From positions 1 through 5,209 of the forward strand of contig CAMENQ010000184.1 in assembly GCA_945928585.1 (NCBI GenBank): a stretch of 5,209 bases of DNA. Direction: 5' to 3'. The position numbers and the translations under genes are program-made. Below the pieces are notes generated by a model. That model had not been told where the DNA came from. It worked only from the letters and a program-made list of their open reading frames with translations, and ran no database searches. This DNA comes from an uncultured Roseburia sp. (GTDB lineage: Bacteria > Bacillota > Clostridia > Lachnospirales > Lachnospiraceae). This document shows, piece after piece, positions 1 through 5,191 of this stretch (the first letter of the stretch is position 1; every line of letters begins with the position of its first letter).

Positions 1-55
1 CCTGCGACCTCTTGATCCCAAATCAAGCGCTCTAGCCAAGCTGAGCCACACCCCG
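1..55 (-). tRNA. tRNA-Pro (anticodon UGG), 3' part outside the window
   Basis: The reverse strand from position 55 down to 1 folds as the first 55 bases of a tRNA. It shows a 7-base acceptor strand CGGGGTG, a D stem GCTC/GAGC closing a 10-base D loop, and a 5-bp anticodon stem CTTGA/TCAAG around the loop TTTGGGA. There is then a 5-base variable region AGGTC and the 5' half of the T stem, GCAGG. Loop positions 34-36 read TGG, so it decodes proline CCN codons, with U34 probably allowing wobble. The T loop, the 3' half of the acceptor stem and the CCA end lie to the left of the window. A consensus promoter sits 44 bases or so upstream of the mature 5' end. Confidence 0.97.
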
Positions 56-105
56 GAAGCTTTTTGTAAGGTCGCTTTTTATTTCCTCACCGCGACGCAA
101 GATAC

Positions 106-134
106 ATTATATACTATGAGTTGTTTCTTGTCAA
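106..134 (-). promoter_or_regulatory. Sigma-A promoter of tRNA-Pro
   Basis: The minus strand carries TTGACA (134-129) and TATAAT (111-106) separated by exactly 17 bases, a perfect match to the housekeeping consensus. Transcription should begin near position 99, giving a leader of about 44 bases that would be removed when the tRNA is processed. A perfect consensus is fitting for a stable RNA gene. The region between this promoter and the phosphoesterase gene (135-202) is A/T-rich. It contains no GC hairpin followed by a U tract in the leftward direction, so some read-through from the upstream operon into the tRNA is possible. Confidence 0.87.
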
Positions 135-202
135 CATTTTTTTGAAACTTTTTTTATTTTTTTTACTATTTTTCTCAAACCCTGTAAAATAAAGGCTTTC
201 AG

Positions 203-691
203 CTATTTGTCAGTAACATAATTTAATGTGTAATGTGCATCTCCATACTCATCTATTTCCATTATCATATATGTAGGCTGTTTACCCTCCTGTCTTGGAA
301 ATGAAATGCTGCCAGGGTTTATTACCACTATATCATCTCTTATATCAAGCATTGGCCTGTGAGTATGTCCATACATAACAATATCCACCCCTCTAAGCTT
401 TGCCTCTTCTACTAAACGTTCCACTCCCATAGATACATAATAATAATGTCCGTGAGTCAGAAAAACCTTATACTTGTCTATGTTAAATATAAGTTCCTTC
501 TGAAGGCTGCTGAAAAAATCATTGTTGCCCGATACTATATAAATGGGACATTCTGCTATATGCTGAATATATCCTTCTGCTCCCTCTGCATCTCCACAAT
601 GTATAAGCATATCTATCGGTTTTATTTTTTTCAGTACTTTTTCTATATTTTTATTATCTCTGTGTGAATCACTAACAATCAATACCTTCAT
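203..691 (-). CDS. yfcE: YfcE/YsnB-family metallophosphoesterase
   Basis: This 162-residue protein belongs to the small calcineurin-like phosphoesterases of the YfcE/MJ0936 type. All the metal-binding blocks are present in order: SDSH (D8, H10), HCGD (D34), SGNND (N56-D58), THGH (H80, H82) and GHTH (H109, H111), followed by the family's NPGS turn (125-128). Members bind two divalent metals and hydrolyse phosphodiesters in vitro; the natural substrate is not settled. There is no signal peptide, so it should be cytoplasmic. The ATG at 691 lies inside the end of rdgB (20-base overlap), with AAAGGA 11 bases upstream, so expression is probably coupled to rdgB. Family members in Bacillus (ysnB) also follow an rdgB homologue, which supports the assignment. 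Length is normal for the family and no key residue is missing. Confidence 0.93.
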   Translation of the reverse strand: MKVLIVSDSHRDNKNIEKVLKKIKPIDMLIHCGDAEGAEGYIQHIAECPIYIVSGNNDFFSSLQKELIFNIDKYKVFLTHGHYYYVSMGVERLVEEAKLRGVDIVMYGHTHRPMLDIRDDIVVINPGSISFPRQEGKQPTYMIMEIDEYGDAHYTLNYVTDK

Positions 692-1280
692 CTTTTAATT
701 TTTCCTTTATCAATCGTAATGCTTTACCTCTATGGCTTATTTGGTTTTTCTGCTCTGAATTCATCTGTGCAGTAGTCATATCATACTCTGGCACATAAAA
801 AATAGGGTCATAGCCAAAGCCATTATCTCCTTTTTCTTCATAGCCTATAAGTCCTTCTATTACGCCTTTTGCCGTAATTACCCTTCCGTCAGGAAACGCT
901 GCCGCTATTACACATACAAATCTTGCACTTCTCTCCTGACCTTTAGCATTTTCAAGATTTTTTATAATTGTGGCATTTTTAACGGAGTATGGTGTATCCT
1001 CTCCTAAATATCTGGCTGAATATACTCCCGGTTCGCCATTCATATAATCTACCTCAAGCCCTGAATCATCTGCCAGAACTAACTGTCCTGTCATCTGACA
1101 TATGGTTTTTGCCTTTATAATGGCATTTTCCTCAAATGTAGTACCATTTTCATCTATATCAGCCTCTATGCCTAATTCCTTTAAGGAATATATTTTATCA
1201 CTTGCATTTGCCATAATTTCCCGTATTTCTTTCATTTTTCCCTGATTTCCGGTAGCAAATATTATCTTTTCCGGTTTCAT
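672..1280 (-). CDS. rdgB: XTP/dITP diphosphatase (RdgB/HAM1 family)
   Basis: This is a 202-residue RdgB/Ham1 nucleotide pyrophosphatase. Family enzymes convert XTP, dITP and ITP to the monophosphates plus pyrophosphate in the cytoplasm and so keep deaminated purines out of DNA and RNA. Visible motifs are the N-terminal TGNQGK (10-15), the TTFEENA block (47-53), the LADDSG segment with catalytic-type Asp71/Asp72, the GEPGVYSARY stretch (82-91), GFGYDPIF (154-161) and ISHRGKA (181-187), which reads purine nucleotides in characterised homologues. Length is typical. The ATG at 1280 is preceded by AGAAAGGTAGGG at a suitable distance. The gene begins 41 bases after the protease gene and its end overlaps the phosphoesterase gene, consistent with one transcript. 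It has no obvious promoter of its own. Confidence 0.97.
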   Translation of the reverse strand: MKPEKIIFATGNQGKMKEIREIMANASDKIYSLKELGIEADIDENGTTFEENAIIKAKTICQMTGQLVLADDSGLEVDYMNGEPGVYSARYLGEDTPYSVKNATIIKNLENAKGQERSARFVCVIAAAFPDGRVITAKGVIEGLIGYEEKGDNGFGYDPIFYVPEYDMTTAQMNSEQKNQISHRGKALRLIKEKLKDEGIDC

Positions 1281-1321
1281 ATTATTAACCCTACCTTTCT
1301 ATGAATATAATAACTGTCACA

Positions 1322-3073
1322 TCATTGTGTCATATTGACTGCTGCCCCGTCAGGCGCTCTGTTCACATATTTAGTGTAAGCCTTCAGGCATATGTTGCAG
1401 CTCTTATCTCCCATATTTTCTGTTCTCTGCCATTTATTGTAGCCAAGCTTTATATACCCCTGACCATCCGTCAAATCCACCGTTGCAGTTCTGTTGTCAC
1501 TTACATATTCTACTGCCACCGGTTTTTTCGTGTTTGGCGTATTTATATCTATCACTATAGCATATTGTTGTCCTTTATTCAATGTTATTGTCTGTTCTAG
1601 TTCAACCGTATAGTAGCCTGCATTATTAAATTTTCCTGATGCCACCTGTATAAGGTTGCCATTTAAGGAGGACTCATCTTTAAAATTAGGACATACATAC
1701 ACGGTATACGAGGTGTCTACACCTACCGCATAAAACCCGACCGCCTCTAAATATTCCATATCACTTGCCGTATATACATTTGCATATGTAGCATATTCCT
1801 TATCACAGCCCAGGTATCCTACCCAACCGCATAAATCTGACTGGTATATATTATCATAATTGTCTGTATTTTCTACCTGAGTATATACTACATTATGCAT
1901 ACCGATATTTGTATCATAATATGACACATAAAACACGCCGTTTTCGCCAAATTCTTTTCCCCAGCTGTTTTGACAGATAAATGCTCCGTCACTTTCTATG
2001 TCTGCCTTGAAATTTTCCTTTGGATAATTGTCATCCCATCCTACTATAACAACATCATGATTAGGCTTATTTTCACCTATATAGCAATATGCACTTTCTT
2101 CATTATTGTAATATTTTGAGTAGCTTCCGTTATATGCAAGGGACATATATATTGAACTTTGCACACCGCCATATTTATATACCATCTTCTTTATGGTGTC
2201 AAAATCCTTCGCTTCTATAATCTGTGCTCCCTGAACGTGGACAACCGATGAAAGGCTTTCATCTGTCACTCCGTCTCCATAAGGATCATCCTTTTCCAAT
2301 ACAGGTCCCTGCCATGAAGTAAGATATGCTATTGCCATAGCATACTCTCCTCCCTCATTCTGACTTAAATTAAAAGAATTTGCTATGGACATATGGTCTG
2401 CCGCAAAAGTCATTTTCTGCTCCGGCAAAAGTGTCGTTTCCAATGCCGTAAGTGCTGCAAATGCCCAACATGTCCCATATTTCCCCTGATCTTTTATACT
2501 TGTCATTTTATTTGCATCAATATAGCTATATGAATATGGAAGATTTTTATTTTCCGGGTTGTCGTTTATAAGAGTGGCCTGATTTTCTGTCATATCCCAT
2601 GCATATGTATATCCAAACCCCTGTATAATGGCTTCCAGCGGGATATAAAGTATTTCTCCTATATACTTTGGTGAGGTTTTCAGCATATATACCGCATCAT
2701 TTAATGTCATCTCATTTGAGTCAGCATTTAAGGATATTTTATTTGTACCTCTCTCTATGACAAGATTATTTTTATTGTATAAATTAACGGCACAATCAAA
2801 TGTATCCCTGACTATGGTATGTGGAATCATAAGCGTCATTGCTTCATCCATATATATGTTATTTTTCTTTGTATTTATGGATACACCATCAATGTACAGC
2901 TCTATGTTTTTATGATTTATGCTGTTTGCCTTAATAACGTTCCATTCTTCAGGAACCGTATCATATATATGCCCCTGAGTTATATATTCGGCCTTTGTTA
3001 CCTGTCTGTATAAAAAAAACATTATCAGGCATACTGCAATTATTGCAAATAAATAAAATAGTTTATTCTTCAA
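1322..3073 (-). CDS. Secreted or membrane-anchored papain-like (C1) cysteine protease with stalk and lectin-like domains
   Basis: The 583-residue protein has three visible parts. Residues 5-21 are a hydrophobic segment flanked by Lys and Arg, either a signal peptide or an uncleaved signal anchor; TKA/E near residue 28 is a possible but poor cleavage site. Residues about 57-170 resemble the copper amine oxidase N-terminal (stalk) repeat, clearest at ILYIPLEAIIQGFGYTYAWD. Residues about 180-400 are a C1 peptidase: oxyanion-hole Gln196, nucleophile Cys202 in GTCWAF, His339 in NHDVVIVGW and Asn369 in NSWG. The rest resembles the lectin-like domain often found behind clostridial C1 proteases, with possible disulfide cysteines at 415/423 and 559/562. 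All catalytic residues are present, so it is probably active outside the cell on proteins or peptides; the substrate is unknown. There is no sortase signal. It sits between housekeeping genes of one operon. Confidence 0.92.
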   Translation of the reverse strand: MKNKLFYLFAIIAVCLIMFFLYRQVTKAEYITQGHIYDTVPEEWNVIKANSINHKNIELYIDGVSINTKKNNIYMDEAMTLMIPHTIVRDTFDCAVNLYNKNNLVIERGTNKISLNADSNEMTLNDAVYMLKTSPKYIGEILYIPLEAIIQGFGYTYAWDMTENQATLINDNPENKNLPYSYSYIDANKMTSIKDQGKYGTCWAFAALTALETTLLPEQKMTFAADHMSIANSFNLSQNEGGEYAMAIAYLTSWQGPVLEKDDPYGDGVTDESLSSVVHVQGAQIIEAKDFDTIKKMVYKYGGVQSSIYMSLAYNGSYSKYYNNEESAYCYIGENKPNHDVVIVGWDDNYPKENFKADIESDGAFICQNSWGKEFGENGVFYVSYYDTNIGMHNVVYTQVENTDNYDNIYQSDLCGWVGYLGCDKEYATYANVYTASDMEYLEAVGFYAVGVDTSYTVYVCPNFKDESSLNGNLIQVASGKFNNAGYYTVELEQTITLNKGQQYAIVIDINTPNTKKPVAVEYVSDNRTATVDLTDGQGYIKLGYNKWQRTENMGDKSCNICLKAYTKYVNRAPDGAAVNMTQ

Positions 3074-4229
3074 TGTTATCCCTCTTTAATTTAGGTGGTT
3101 TCTTCCCCATAAACTGATAATAGTATGTTTTTATCATACCATTATATATTTTCCTGTTTTTAGTTGCTTTAATTCCCATATATTTCTCTGTATCCTCATA
3201 TGAGGTAATAATATATGCCGACCAGTCTGAAAGCTCTCTGTAGCGTTCACCTATAGTCCTGTACAATGCAGGTAAATCAGCCTTTTCCTCCAGTCGTTCA
3301 CCATATGGCGGATTTGTTATAATAAATCCGTATTTTTTACTATGGCTCAAATCCTTTACATCTCTCTGCTGGAAATGTATCAAATGGTCAACTCCTGCCA
3401 TTTTTGCATTCTGTCTGGCTATATTTACCATATCCCCATCCAGATCATATCCCTGTATATCCACCTGAATATCAGCATTTATTATACTGTTTGCCTCATC
3501 TATGGCATCATACCACTGCTTTTTCTTTATGATATTGCTCCATTTTTCTGCCGTAAAGGAACGGTTCATCCCCGGTGCCATACATGCCGCCATCATAGCT
3601 GCTTCTATGGGGAATGTGCCACTTCCGCAAAAAGGATCAACAAGTATACGGTCTTTATTCCAAGGTGTAAGCATTATAAGGGCCGCTGCCAGTGTTTCAG
3701 ATATCGGTGCTTTGGATGAAAGCTTTCTGTAACCTCTCTTATGCAGCGATTCACCGGTAGTATCAATGCCTATTATAGCTTCATCCTTAAACATAAATAC
3801 TCTCACCGGATAATCTGCCCCATCCTCCTTAAACCATGTAACACCATATTCTTTTTTCAATCTTTCAACCATAGCCTTCTTAACAATACGCTGTATATCA
3901 GAAGGACTGAATAACTTACTTTTTATTGATGATGCTTTTGTTACCCAGAATCTGCCGTTTTCAGGTATATACTGCTCCCACTGTATGGCTTTTATACCTT
4001 CAAACAGCTCATCATATGTTACTGCCGTAAATCTTCCCGCTTCAATCAGAATACGCTCTGCACTTCTTAAAAATACATTTGCCCTGCATATTCCCTGTGC
4101 ATCTGCCTCGAAGGTCACCCTGCCATCCTCTACACTGACTATGTTATATCCAAGGTCTGTTATTTCTCTTTTCAGCACCGATTCCAGTCCAAAATGACAT
4201 GGCGCCATCAATCTGTATATGGTCATCAT
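3063..4229 (-). CDS. ypsC: THUMP-domain class I SAM-dependent rRNA methyltransferase (YpsC/RlmL family)
   Basis: This 388-residue protein matches the YpsC-type RNA methyltransferases, which correspond to the N-terminal half of the E. coli RlmKL fusion that makes m2G2445 in 23S rRNA. The N-terminal part (about 5-55) has the ferredoxin-like opening MAPCHFGLE. A THUMP RNA-binding region follows (about 60-160). The catalytic domain begins near 165 and shows DPFCGSGTFPIEAA (198-211) for SAM binding, an acidic GYDLD (260-264), RDV (289-291) and the NPPYGERL catalytic motif (306-313), which is typical of N-methylation at guanine or adenine. Such proteins were once annotated as DNA adenine methylases. 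Length is normal for stand-alone YpsC. ATGATG at 4229 offers two adjacent starts; AAAGG at 4240-4236 fits either. The exact rRNA position modified here is an inference from homology. Confidence 0.94.
   Translation of the reverse strand: MMTIYRLMAPCHFGLESVLKREITDLGYNIVSVEDGRVTFEADAQGICRANVFLRSAERILIEAGRFTAVTYDELFEGIKAIQWEQYIPENGRFWVTKASSIKSKLFSPSDIQRIVKKAMVERLKKEYGVTWFKEDGADYPVRVFMFKDEAIIGIDTTGESLHKRGYRKLSSKAPISETLAAALIMLTPWNKDRILVDPFCGSGTFPIEAAMMAACMAPGMNRSFTAEKWSNIIKKKQWYDAIDEANSIINADIQVDIQGYDLDGDMVNIARQNAKMAGVDHLIHFQQRDVKDLSHSKKYGFIITNPPYGERLEEKADLPALYRTIGERYRELSDWSAYIITSYEDTEKYMGIKATKNRKIYNGMIKTYYYQFMGKKPPKLKRDNIEE
3080..3087 (-). promoter_or_regulatory. Ribosome binding site supporting a TTG start for the protease
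   Basis: The minus strand reads AAAGAGGG at 3087-3080, six bases before TTG at 3073-3071. This good Shine-Dalgarno match decides the start. The next in-frame ATG (Met18) would remove most of the membrane segment. Both the site and the start codon lie inside the last codons of the methyltransferase gene, whose TAA stop is at 3065-3063, so the genes overlap by 11 bases and translation is probably coupled. Confidence 0.8.
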
Positions 4230-4265
4230 TATATACCTTTCATATTGTTTTTCATTAATGTTTTA

Positions 4266-4294
4266 ATTTTATGATGACCTTTTTACTTTGTCAA
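4266..4294 (-). promoter_or_regulatory. Sigma-A promoter of the methyltransferase-protease-rdgB-yfcE operon
   Basis: The minus strand shows TTGACA (4294-4289), a 17-base spacer and TAAAAT (4271-4266), which matches 11 of the 12 consensus bases. Transcription should start near 4259, leaving a leader of about 30 bases before the methyltransferase ATG at 4229. It lies in the 80-base gap after the rhodanese gene. No terminator hairpin separates the two genes, so the rhodanese transcript may also continue into this operon. No comparable promoter was seen in front of the three downstream genes. Confidence 0.82.
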
Positions 4295-4309
4295 TTACAT
4301 AAATATTAC

Positions 4310-4624
4310 TTATTTATTCCATTTTAATTTTTGCTTCTCATATGCCGCAAGTCCGCCTATGGTATTAATTACCTTATAACCCCTTCTAAACAGTTTTTTT
4401 GCTGCCATGATGCTTACGCCACCATGCTCACAATAAATAACATAAGTCTTATTTCTGTTAAGTTCCACCTCATAATGCTCTATCTGCCTGTATGGAATAT
4501 TTATTGCCCCATCTATATGATTCCTTTTATATTCGGTTTCATTTCTTACATCAAGTATAATATACTTATCATTCCCCATATACTCATCTATATCCCGTAT
4601 ATTTATGTTTATAATAGTATCCAT
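4310..4624 (-). CDS. Single-domain rhodanese-like sulfurtransferase
   Basis: The 104-residue protein is one rhodanese domain with no signal peptide. It shows LDVRN (24-28), the E31-to-H36 segment leading into HIDGAINIP (36-44), the active-site loop with Cys65 followed by EHGGVS (66-71), and the closing IGG (89-91). Rhodaneses carry sulfur as a persulfide on the active-site cysteine and pass it to acceptors such as thiols or cyanide. The six-residue loop suits sulfur rather than phosphatase chemistry. The physiological partner cannot be told from this locus. The ATG at 4624 is preceded by GGTGAT, part of the extended anti-Shine-Dalgarno match. Own promoter-like elements lie upstream, so it is probably a separate unit from the small repeat gene behind it. 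Confidence 0.93.
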   Translation of the reverse strand: MDTIININIRDIDEYMGNDKYIILDVRNETEYKRNHIDGAINIPYRQIEHYEVELNRNKTYVIYCEHGGVSIMAAKKLFRRGYKVINTIGGLAAYEKQKLKWNK

Positions 4625-4644
4625 GCCATCACCGTTTTGTTTAC

Positions 4645-4673
4645 TTAATATATTTTATTATGTATTTTGGCAA
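4645..4673 (-). promoter_or_regulatory. Candidate sigma-A promoter of the rhodanese gene
   Basis: The minus strand has TTGCCA (4673-4668), 17 bases, then TATTAA (4650-4645), a fair match to the consensus with correct spacing. Transcription would begin near 4638 and give a short leader of about 14 bases. An overlapping TATATT gives a 15-base spacer and is less likely. The A/T-rich setting makes -10-like hexamers common, so confidence is moderate. The stretch from here to the hairpin at 4771 has no other feature I can support. Confidence 0.5.
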
Positions 4674-4770
4674 TGTTTACAAAAAAGGCAGCGGTTCTTT
4701 TATATTCGTATTCGCGATTTTTTACTGCAATATTTTATGCTGTTGCTTTTGGAATTTCCCTGTTGATTTT

Positions 4771-4806
4771 AAAAGAGCACCGCATTCTATATGATGCGAT
4801 GCTCTT
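4771..4806 (-). terminator. Hairpin terminator behind the small repeat-protein gene
   Basis: On the minus strand, positions 4806-4794 pair with 4785-4773 to form a 13-bp stem around an 8-base loop, followed by a short U run (4774-4771, partly in the stem base). One position is a U-G wobble in leftward RNA but a C-A mismatch in rightward RNA, which supports leftward transcription. It starts 15 bases after the TAG stop of the repeat gene. The U tract is short and is followed by AAAA, so termination may be incomplete, or the hairpin may mainly protect the 3' end. Confidence 0.68.
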
Positions 4807-4821
4807 AAGACTTAGGACCGA

Positions 4822-5007
4822 CTAGAAGTTATAGTCATTCTTGCTTGTCTCGTTCTGAGAGTTTTTACTTGTGTTCTGTGTAGAATTTTTGCTTGTATTC
4901 TTGCTTGAATTCTTTCCTGAATTCTGTGTTGAATTCTGTGTTGAGTTCTTGCTTGTGCTGTTATTACTGTTCTGGCTGTTGTTCTGATAATTGTTTGAAC
5001 TTGTCAT
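4822..5007 (-). CDS. Small Asn/Ser/Thr/Gln/Lys-rich tetrad-repeat protein of unknown function
   Basis: Starting at ATG 5007, this 61-residue protein is Met followed by exactly fifteen four-residue units. The commonest are TSKN (four times) and STQN (three times), with SGKN, SSKN and NSQN variants. Twelve of the fifteen units end in Asn. The sixty residues hold 18 Asn, 16 Ser, 8 Thr, 6 Lys and 6 Gln. There is no Ala, Leu, Ile, Val, Pro, Cys, Trp, Arg or His, so it should be disordered, soluble and mildly positive. A GGAGGT site 7 bases upstream and a hairpin after the stop argue for a real gene. I cannot assign a family. Composition recalls gamma-type small acid-soluble spore proteins, but the TEFASE protease site of that family is missing. 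A spore or surface role is inference only. Confidence 0.75.
   Translation of the reverse strand: MTSSNNYQNNSQNSNNSTSKNSTQNSTQNSGKNSSKNTSKNSTQNTSKNSQNETSKNDYNF
4837..4956 (-). repeat. Imperfect 12-bp tandem repeats inside the small gene
   Basis: Ten consecutive 12-base units encode the central and late tetrads. The units at 4921-4932 and 4933-4944 are identical (TCAACACAGAAT on the coding strand). The neighbours are variants differing by a few bases, many ending in CAGAAT, AAGAAT or AGCAAGAA. The period of 12 keeps the reading frame, so gain or loss of units would change length without breaking the protein. Confidence 0.85.
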
Positions 5008-5014
5008 TTTTTCT

Positions 5015-5020
5015 ACCTCC
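5015..5020 (-). promoter_or_regulatory. Strong ribosome binding site fixing the repeat-protein start at 5007
   Basis: GGAGGT occupies 5020-5015 on the minus strand, seven bases before ATG at 5007-5005. An in-frame TTG at 5022 would give a version five residues longer, but its second and third codons would be the Shine-Dalgarno sequence itself. The TTG has no comparable site upstream. The ATG start also makes the protein an exact whole number of tetrads after Met. Confidence 0.9.
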
Positions 5021-5046
5021 AAAGCTATTGTTTTAAGTTACACAGT

Positions 5047-5075
5047 TATTATGTCTGATATATATTTTTTTATTC
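5047..5075 (-). promoter_or_regulatory. Candidate sigma-G (forespore) type promoter of the repeat-protein gene
   Basis: The minus strand has GAATA (5075-5071), 17 bases, then CATAATA (5053-5047). This satisfies every position of the published Bacillus sigma-G pattern (GHATR, 17-18 bases, CATWHTA). Transcription would start near 5040, about 33 bases before the ATG. The match lies in A/T-rich DNA, where partial matches are easy, and a sigma-A-like pair overlaps it. I therefore call this plausible rather than established. Confidence 0.45.
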
Positions 5076-5086
5076 TTTGATAGCAA
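5059..5086 (-). promoter_or_regulatory. Alternative sigma-A-like promoter of the repeat-protein gene
   Basis: TTGCTA (5086-5081) and TATATA (5064-5059) on the minus strand are separated by 16 bases. A start near 5052 would give a leader of about 45 bases. This is a weaker match than the other housekeeping promoters in the window and competes with the overlapping sigma-G-type reading. Confidence 0.35.
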
Positions 5087-5119
5087 TTATATAATTTTAA
5101 TTTTTTTACAAAAAAACAG

Positions 5120-5148
5120 TTGCATTTTTCGACACTTTATATTAAAAT
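5120..5148 (+). promoter_or_regulatory. Possible divergent sigma-A-like promoter firing to the right
   Basis: On the plus strand TTGCAT (5120-5125) is followed after 17 bases by TAAAAT (5143-5148). Transcription would start near 5155 and leave the window without meeting an ORF. It would enter the inverted repeat at 5154-5191 at once. The A/T-rich setting makes this a tentative call. Confidence 0.25.
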
Positions 5149-5153
5149 AAATT

Positions 5154-5191
5154 CGTAAAAAGAAATAACCCTTCAAATGTTTCTTTTTATG
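5154..5191. repeat. A/T-rich inverted repeat flanked by a short direct repeat
   Basis: AAAAAGAAA (5157-5165) is the exact reverse complement of TTTCTTTTT (5180-5188) across a 14-base spacer. The pairing extends outward by three more positions on the plus strand, one of them G-U. A seven-base direct repeat ATAACCC occurs at 5165-5171 and 5194-5200. It could be an operator, a weak terminator from a gene beyond the right edge, or chance in low-complexity DNA. Confidence 0.45.

Noticed and set aside
140..202. Possible terminator after the phosphoesterase gene (AAAGCCT ... AGGGTTT)
   Set aside because: The stem has a G-G mismatch, few GC pairs and a 9-base A/U loop. The following leftward RNA is A-rich instead of U-rich.
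1301..1600. Plus-strand ORF of about 99 codons over the protease gene
   Set aside because: It lies antisense to well-supported protease codons, has no ribosome binding site, and its composition is what an antisense frame gives. The same holds for the other plus-strand ORFs over the methyltransferase, phosphoesterase and rhodanese genes.
3063..4229. Methyltransferase as a DNA adenine methylase of a restriction system
   Set aside because: The NPPY motif alone suggests this, but the N-terminal THUMP region and overall YpsC/RlmL layout point to RNA, and no restriction or specificity gene is nearby.
4681..4732. Possible second terminator ahead of the rhodanese gene (GCAGT/GCTGC followed by six U on the minus strand)
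   Set aside because: The stem would be only five pairs including a U-G wobble across a loop of about 31 bases, too weak to support.
4660..4794. Plus-strand ORF of 44 codons with a hydrophobic middle (ATG at 4660, TGA at 4792-4794)
   Set aside because: No Shine-Dalgarno sequence precedes the ATG, it runs across the rhodanese promoter and into the minus-strand terminator hairpin, and its cysteine- and phenylalanine-rich composition looks like translated A/T-rich noncoding DNA.
4837..4956. The 12-bp repeats as a CRISPR array or mobile-element repeat
   Set aside because: The units are directly adjacent with no spacers, keep a reading frame and sit wholly within a small ORF. They are coding tandem repeats.
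5110..5130. Inverted repeat AAAAA...TTTTT around CAGTTGCA
   Set aside because: The pairing consists only of A-T runs, which are expected by chance in this sequence.
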